In this document: one piece after another, positions 5,537 to 8,986 of the stretch | How the letters are laid out: the number at the start of each line of letters is the position of its first letter | How positions within the stretch are numbered: the first letter of the stretch is position 1 | From: Solirubrobacterales bacterium 70-9 | GTDB taxonomy: Bacteria > Actinomycetota > Thermoleophilia > Solirubrobacterales > 70-9 | Assembly (NCBI GenBank): GCA_001898095.1 | Contig: MKSH01000084.1 | Coordinates: 12,352-21,337 of the forward strand | DNA: 8,986 nucleotides | Reading direction: 5' to 3' | The notes under the pieces: generated by a model | The model's database searches: none | What the model was told of the DNA's origin: nothing | What the model saw: the letters and a program-made list of their open reading frames with translations, nothing else | Program-made: the position numbers and the translations under genes

Positions 5537-6994
5537 GTGACCGTCGAACCTTCGCCCGCTCCACCGGCTCCGTCGGAGCGATGGCGATGGGCTCCCTCGC
5601 CGGCCCGCGCGGTCGCCGCCGCATACGTCTGCGCGATCTTCATGACCGGGATCGACATGCACATCGTGAACGTCGCGCTGCCGACCCTGTCGACCGATTT
5701 CGACGCCCCGCTGTCCGACGTCCAGTGGACCGTGATCGCCTACCTGCTGACGCTGGCGGTGGTGATCCCGGCCTCCGGCTGGATCGGCGATCGGATCGGG
5801 ACGAAGCGGACCTTCCTCTTCGCGCTCGCCCTCTTCACCCTCGCCTCGGCGCTCTGCGGCGCGGCCCAGTCGCTGCCCCAGCTGGTCGCGGCGCGGGCGC
5901 TGCAGGGTGTCGGCGGCGGCCTCCTCACCCCGATCGGGACGGCGATGCTCTACCGCGCCTACGGTCCCGAGCGGCGGGCGCGGGTTGCGCGCACGCTGAT
6001 CCTGCCGATCCTGATCGGGCCCGGCGCGGCCCCGATCCTCGGCGGCGTCCTGACCGAGACGCTGTCATGGCGGTGGGTGTTCTTCATCAACGTGCCGTTC
6101 GGGATCGCGATGGTCGTCTTCGCCTGGCTGTTCGTCCCCGAGCACCAGCCGTCGCCCCACGGCTGGCTCGACGTCGCCGGCCTGATCCTCTCCGGCGCCG
6201 GCCTGAGCGCCCTCCTCTACGCGATCAGCGAGGGCTCGATCCTCGGCTGGGCCGCGCCGGAGGTCGTCGCATCAGGGCTCGGCGGCATCGGCCTCCTCTG
6301 GCTCTTCGCCCATCGCGCCCTGCGAGCGGAGGAACCGATCCTCGACCTGCGCCTCCTCCGCGACCCCCTCCTCCGCTCGACCAACATCACCTTCACCCTC
6401 ACCACCGCCGTCTTCCTCGGCAGCCTCTACCTGACCCCGATCTTCCTCCAGCAGGTGATGGGCCAATCGCCGATCGAGTCGGGCACCACCACCTTCGTCG
6501 AGGTCCTCGGCGTCGCGGCCGGCTCCCAGACCCTCGGCCGCCTCTATCCCCGCCTCGGCCCCCGACTCCTCTGCGTCCTCGGCGGCATCACCCTCACCAT
6601 CTACCTCGCCCTCTTCCTCCTCGTCGACGACTCCACCAGCCTCTGGCTCGTCCGCGCCCTCATGTTCTTCGGCGGCGTCGGCAACGCGGGCACCTTCCTC
6701 GCCATCCAGACCTCGATGTTCACCAACATCTCGAGCGCCGACACCGGCCACGCCTCCGCCATCTACAACACCATTCGCCAATCCTCGATCGCGATCAACA
6801 TCGCCATCGTCACCTCGATCGTCTCCGCCGCCGGCAGCACCACCCTCACCGCCTTCCACCAGGCCTACCTGGCCGCCGCCATCCTCGCCCTGACCGGCAC
6901 CATCCTGGCCTGGCTCCTGATCGACAACAAGCTGGCGACCAAGACGATGATCGGCGGGTCGTCCGGGCAGGGGAGCGATCTCGGGGCGACCTAG
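5537..6994 (+). CDS. MFS exporter, DHA2 (EmrB/QacA) family
   Basis: This 485-residue protein has about 14 hydrophobic segments, the usual size and helix number for proton-driven DHA2 exporters of drugs or metabolites. Visible family motifs: Asp40 and NVALPTL in helix 1 (GIDMHIVNVALPTL), motif A GWIGDRIGTKR (81-91), RALQGVGGG (120-128), antiporter motif C GPGAAPILGG (161-170), then LSWRWVFFINVPFG. The start is GTG with no Shine-Dalgarno but a TAGGTT box 6 nt upstream, so it may be leaderless. It stands alone: divergent from the membrane cluster on the left and convergent with the GST-like gene on the right. No TetR- or MarR-type repressor is adjacent. From about 6300 onward codons end almost always in C. 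Substrate unknown. Confidence 0.93.
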   Translation: MTVEPSPAPPAPSERWRWAPSPARAVAAAYVCAIFMTGIDMHIVNVALPTLSTDFDAPLSDVQWTVIAYLLTLAVVIPASGWIGDRIGTKRTFLFALALFTLASALCGAAQSLPQLVAARALQGVGGGLLTPIGTAMLYRAYGPERRARVARTLILPILIGPGAAPILGGVLTETLSWRWVFFINVPFGIAMVVFAWLFVPEHQPSPHGWLDVAGLILSGAGLSALLYAISEGSILGWAAPEVVASGLGGIGLLWLFAHRALRAEEPILDLRLLRDPLLRSTNITFTLTTAVFLGSLYLTPIFLQQVMGQSPIESGTTTFVEVLGVAAGSQTLGRLYPRLGPRLLCVLGGITLTIYLALFLLVDDSTSLWLVRALMFFGGVGNAGTFLAIQTSMFTNISSADTGHASAIYNTIRQSSIAINIAIVTSIVSAAGSTTLTAFHQAYLAAAILALTGTILAWLLIDNKLATKTMIGGSSGQGSDLGAT

Positions 6995-7013
6995 GCGAGC
7001 GATGCGCCCGGCG

Positions 7014-7029
7014 CGAGCGAAGGCGCTCG
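7014..7029. terminator. Short hairpin after the exporter
   Basis: CGAGCG (7014-7019) pairs with CGCTCG (7024-7029) over the loop AAGG, followed by ATTTC, 20 nt after the exporter stop. It lies in the 74-nt gap between two convergent genes and could stop the exporter transcript. The stem is only 6 bp and the T-run has three bases, so it is modest. Confidence 0.45.
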
Positions 7030-7068
7030 ATTTCGGCGGAAGCCGGGGATGGACTCGACTCGCGTCGC

Positions 7069-7350
7069 TCAGACCTGCGTCCCGGGAGCCTCGGAGAGCT
7101 TGCCCGAGTGGATCCGCTCGGCCATCTCGCTCGACTCGGCGCGGTAGACGCGGCCGTCCTCGAACTCGATCACCGGATAGGCGCGCTGGCCCGAGAGACG
7201 CTCGAGGTCCTCACGCCTCGACCGGCGCAGCGGACCCTTGACGACCGCGTAGGAGATCCCCTCCTCGTCGAGCGCCTTCTGGACCCTCCAGCACGGATGG
7301 GCGCCGAACCTCGCCCACATCAGCGAGCAGCGATGGAGCTTGACCGCCAT
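7069..7350 (-). CDS. Stand-alone GST N-terminal (thioredoxin-fold) protein
   Basis: This 93-residue protein has the N-terminal thioredoxin-like fold of glutathione S-transferases: a first strand VKLHRC, Cys20 in AHPCWRVQKALDEEG at the head of helix 1, a second strand SYAVVKGPL, the cis-proline strand AYPVIEFEDGRVYRAESSEM, and a last helix. It lacks the all-helical C-terminal GST domain. It has Cys8 and Cys20 but no CxxC, unlike classical glutaredoxins. I chose ATG 7350 because a promoter (7358-7386) ends 7 nt before it; the longer open frame upstream is Arg-rich and implausible. A cytoplasmic thiol-redox or binding role is likely. Substrate and partner thiol are unknown. Confidence 0.82.
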   Translation of the reverse strand: MAVKLHRCSLMWARFGAHPCWRVQKALDEEGISYAVVKGPLRRSRREDLERLSGQRAYPVIEFEDGRVYRAESSEMAERIHSGKLSEAPGTQV

Positions 7351-7357
7351 CGGGGCG

Positions 7358-7386
7358 AGCCTACGTCGGCGGCCTCCGGGGCGCAA
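7358..7386 (-). promoter_or_regulatory. Promoter of the GST-like gene, probably leaderless
   Basis: On the minus strand TTGCGC (7386-7381) and TAGGCT (7363-7358) are separated by exactly 17 bp, matching a sigma-70-type -35/-10 pair. The -10 box ends 7 nt before the ATG at 7350, so transcription would start at or next to the start codon. There is no Shine-Dalgarno, which fits a leaderless mRNA. This is the best-formed promoter in the window. Confidence 0.6.
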
Positions 7387-7484
7387 CCTGAGGGGTCGGG
7401 ACCGACACCCCCCAGCCCAGGGGCAACGCACCCGGGCCGCGTCACGGGCGGGACGGGCTCGGGGGTCCCTACCATCGTCATCGG

Positions 7485-7679
7485 ATGAGAGACGAGGGAC
7501 GCAAGAGGACCGGCACCTGGATCGGCATCCCCTACGACTGGCGGCGACCGACGAAGGCACGCCTGAGGTCGCGGTGGTGGAACCCCGACGACCCGCGCTT
7601 CCTGACGCCGAAGGCGTTCGGCTGGGGCTATGACCTGAACGTCTACTGGCTCTTTCACCGCAAAGGCGGGCACGGATAG
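7485..7679 (+). CDS. Small DUF5808-like protein
   Basis: This 64-residue protein contains WIGIPYDWRRPTKARLRSR, then WNPDDPRFLTPKAFGWGYDLN, the complete signature of DUF5808 (YDWRxPT...WNPDDPR...TPxxFGWGYxxN). In that family the motif forms a short domain, often attached to membrane proteins; here it stands alone without a membrane segment. Function is unknown. TACCAT (7470-7475) lies 9 nt before the ATG and may be the -10 box; there is no clear Shine-Dalgarno. It diverges from the GST-like gene across 134 bp. A strong hairpin begins 2 nt after its stop. The length and full motif argue it is real despite its size. Confidence 0.85.
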   Translation: MRDEGRKRTGTWIGIPYDWRRPTKARLRSRWWNPDDPRFLTPKAFGWGYDLNVYWLFHRKGGHG

Positions 7680-7680
7680 C

Positions 7681-7707
7681 CGGCGTCGGGCCGGCCGTCC
7701 GACGCTG
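7681..7707. terminator. Bidirectional hairpin terminator
   Basis: GCGTCGG (7683-7689) pairs with CCGACGC (7699-7705). The stem extends inward and outward by further pairs and two G-T wobbles over the loop CGGCC. It starts 2 nt after the stop of the plus-strand DUF5808-like gene and 34 nt beyond the stop of the minus-strand collagen-like gene. It is well placed to end both convergent transcripts. Confidence 0.7.
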
Positions 7708-7741
7708 CCTGAGAGTCGTCGATGCCGGCGCGCATGCGTCC

Positions 7742-8299
7742 CTACTTCGAGACGGCGGCGCAGACGGCGTATGGGGTGATCGTGTAGACGGTTTCCGAGG
7801 CGCTGGTGGTCTGCACGTACCACTCGCCCGGGCTCTGGTCGACCGGCTGGTCGGCCCTCACGTAGATCGTGTTGTCGGCGCCGGAGGAGGAGAAGCCGCC
7901 GCCGAGCACGCTCGTCCCCGGCGGGCAGTAGGCGTAGGCGGAGTCGAGGTTGATCCCACCGCCCGAGCTGAGCACAGGCGTGCCGCTCACCACCTGGTAG
8001 TCGCTCATCCCCGGAGGTCCCTGGGTCCCCTGCCGGCCCTGATCGCCTTCACGGCCCTGGGCGCCCTGGGGCCCGGCAGGTCCGGATTGCCCGGCAGGAC
8101 CGGCCGGTCCCTGCCTGTTCCAGCTGAGTTTGCGGTCGTGCCTGGCGCACTTCTTGGCGCTGTAGAGAGCACCGCCCTCGTGTTCGACGCAGACGGTGAT
8201 CGTGGCGCCGCCCGAGGAGGCGAGCGCGTAGGCGCCGAGGGCGGCGAGGAGCAGGGCCGCGACGCCCACCCCCAACGCGACTCCGGAGAAACGTCTCAC
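7742..8299 (-). CDS. Secreted collagen-like protein
   Basis: Read from GTG 8299 this is 185 residues; AAAGGGG (8312-8306) lies 6 nt upstream, better than the GTG at 8332. A signal or anchor segment (about 8-28) is followed by a short Cys37/Cys51 domain with ITVCV, KKCARHDRKLSWNRQ. Then comes a collagen-like stretch of 11 Gly-X-Y triplets from residue 64 to 96 (GPAGPAGQSGPAGPQ and on, with charged GREGDQGRQ). The C-terminal domain (98-185) contains YCPPGTSVLGGGF, EWYVQTTSAS and AVC near the end, so Cys125 and Cys180 may pair. Similar actinobacterial proteins are surface-exposed with unknown roles. Eleven triplets is short; trimerisation may depend on the flanking domains. It has no operon partner. 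Confidence 0.87.
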   Translation of the reverse strand: MRRFSGVALGVGVAALLLAALGAYALASSGGATITVCVEHEGGALYSAKKCARHDRKLSWNRQGPAGPAGQSGPAGPQGAQGREGDQGRQGTQGPPGMSDYQVVSGTPVLSSGGGINLDSAYAYCPPGTSVLGGGFSSSGADNTIYVRADQPVDQSPGEWYVQTTSASETVYTITPYAVCAAVSK

Positions 8300-8334
8300 G
8301 ATGGTCCCCTTTCGGTCGTGGACTACGTTCACCG

Positions 8335-8340
8335 ACCCTA
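8335..8340 (-). promoter_or_regulatory. Possible -10 box of the collagen-like gene
   Basis: TAGGGT on the minus strand (8340-8335) fits a TANNNT -10 box. It would start the transcript near 8328, leaving a leader of about 29 nt that contains the AAAGGGG ribosome binding site before GTG 8299. No clear -35 box is visible, so this is tentative. Confidence 0.4.
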
Positions 8341-8405
8341 ATCCAGGATCTGCCAGGCGCGAGGACTATCGGTTCCCAGTCCGCCGACCGGGCACCCGAG
8401 GGTCC

Positions 8406-8986
8406 TGCGCCGGCGCGGACGCGCATGCCCCGGATATCCGGTCCCGCTACGCCGCGACCGCCCTCGCGGCGCAGACGATCGGCCCGGAAGACCCGAACCC
8501 GGATCCCGCCGACGCCCAGGCGTTCGCGGGCCAGAGCGGCAGGCTGCTCTTCAACATGGAAGCCCCGGCCGGGCAGGTGCTGGCCACGCCGGGCGCCGCC
8601 TCTGTCGCGAGGAAGGAGATCGCGAGGCCCTCGGGACACGGCCGCCCGATCCCGATCCCCCGGCGCAGTCCCTGCGGGACGCGCTACCAGGAGGCAGGTC
8701 CGGCGGCGGGGGCGAGTCGTGCAGGTGCGGCAGCCTCGAGTGCTCGGAGTGCAAGGCGGGTCGGGAGGCGGAGGCACGGGCGCGCGAGGCCAGGGCGCGA
8801 CAGGAGGATGTCGGGCGCCACGAGAAGCTGGTCAGGGGCGTCCGTGAGGCGGCCCAGGAAGCGGCCCACCACCTCCCGCGCGAGAGTCGCCTCGAGATGG
8901 TCCATGCCACCAGCAAGCTGATCCGCACGGGAGACATGGGAGGATCGCGCAACGAGAACTGGCTCGAGGTCGACGGGCGCCTCGGC
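8406..8986 (+). pseudogene. Broken or frameshifted reading frame with Cys cluster, runs off the window
   Basis: Coding character appears in two successive plus-strand frames. From about 8406 to 8690, frame one reads DIRSRYAATALAAQTIGPED and GRLLFNMEAPAGQVLATPG with about 90% G/C at third positions. From about 8690 the frame one base back takes over: a Gly-rich run, then SCRCGSLECSECKAG, giving CxC-x4-C-x2-C (codons at 8720, 8726, 8741 and 8750), then a long Glu/Arg/Ala helix ending NENWLEVDGRLG at the window edge. The second frame has no ATG, GTG or TTG between its upstream stop (8339) and ATG 8893. The first frame's only good internal start is ATG 8556. One missing base, for example in the C5 run at 8657-8661, would join the frames. 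The four cysteines could bind zinc. Family not recognised. Confidence 0.45.

Noticed and set aside
5408..5662. N-terminal extension of the DUF6414-like protein up to 5662
   Set aside because: It overlaps the start of the divergent exporter and the AT-rich promoter DNA, and its residues look like a shadow. Starts at 5407-5440 give a natural membrane protein.
5581..7488. 635-codon plus-strand open frame overlapping the exporter
   Set aside because: Its translation is almost entirely Arg, Pro and His, typical of the wrong frame of a GC-rich gene. The exporter frame has all the motifs and the third-position G/C pattern.
8049..8777. 242-codon minus-strand frame covering the right-hand region
   Set aside because: It overlaps the collagen-like gene in another frame and is Arg/Pro-rich without any recognisable motif.

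Overview
The window is very GC-rich, and its coding regions have third codon positions that are nearly all G or C. Its gene families are typical of soil Actinobacteria: a DHA2-type exporter, a LuxR regulator, DUF6159- and DUF5808-like proteins, a short collagen-like surface protein and a Cys-paired secreted propeller. The mix suggests a member of the Thermoleophilia/Solirubrobacterales. That placement is an inference from protein style; there is no rRNA or marker gene here.

Layout. Positions 1-500 hold no convincing gene. They carry a nested set of inverted and direct repeats: a 26-bp inverted pair at 1-26 and 429-454, a mirrored pair of 31-bp-spaced repeats at 150-193 and 336-379, two small palindromes in the middle, and a 19-bp-arm hairpin at 417-466 that is also placed to terminate the neighbouring gene. 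A secreted NlpC/P60-like cell-wall hydrolase (512-1195, minus) diverges from a secreted seven-repeat propeller-like protein (1290-2669, plus). The propeller gene overlaps a LuxR-type regulator (2666-3520, plus) by 4 bases.

A minus-strand cluster follows (5407 down to 3596): a single-pass membrane protein with a DUF6414-like domain, a six-helix DUF6159-like membrane protein and a small DUF4177-like protein. Divergent from it is a 14-helix MFS exporter (5537-6994, plus), which converges on a 93-residue glutathione-S-transferase N-terminal-like protein (7069-7350, minus). A 64-residue DUF5808-like protein (7485-7679, plus) converges on a secreted collagen-like protein (7742-8299, minus) across a strong bidirectional hairpin terminator. 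The right end (about 8406-8986) looks coding on the plus strand, but in two successive frames and with no usable start, so it is a frameshifted or broken gene that leaves the window.

The common theme is the cell envelope: a wall hydrolase, a wall-associated propeller with a Lys-Pro tail, two membrane proteins of unknown function, an exporter and a collagen-like surface protein. No defence, biosynthetic or CRISPR locus is visible. The least explained parts are the repeat-built block at 1-466, the uncharacterised minus-strand membrane cluster and the broken Cys-cluster gene at the right edge. Several genes have a TANNNT-type -10 box only 6-9 bases before the start codon and no Shine-Dalgarno, which suggests leaderless transcripts.
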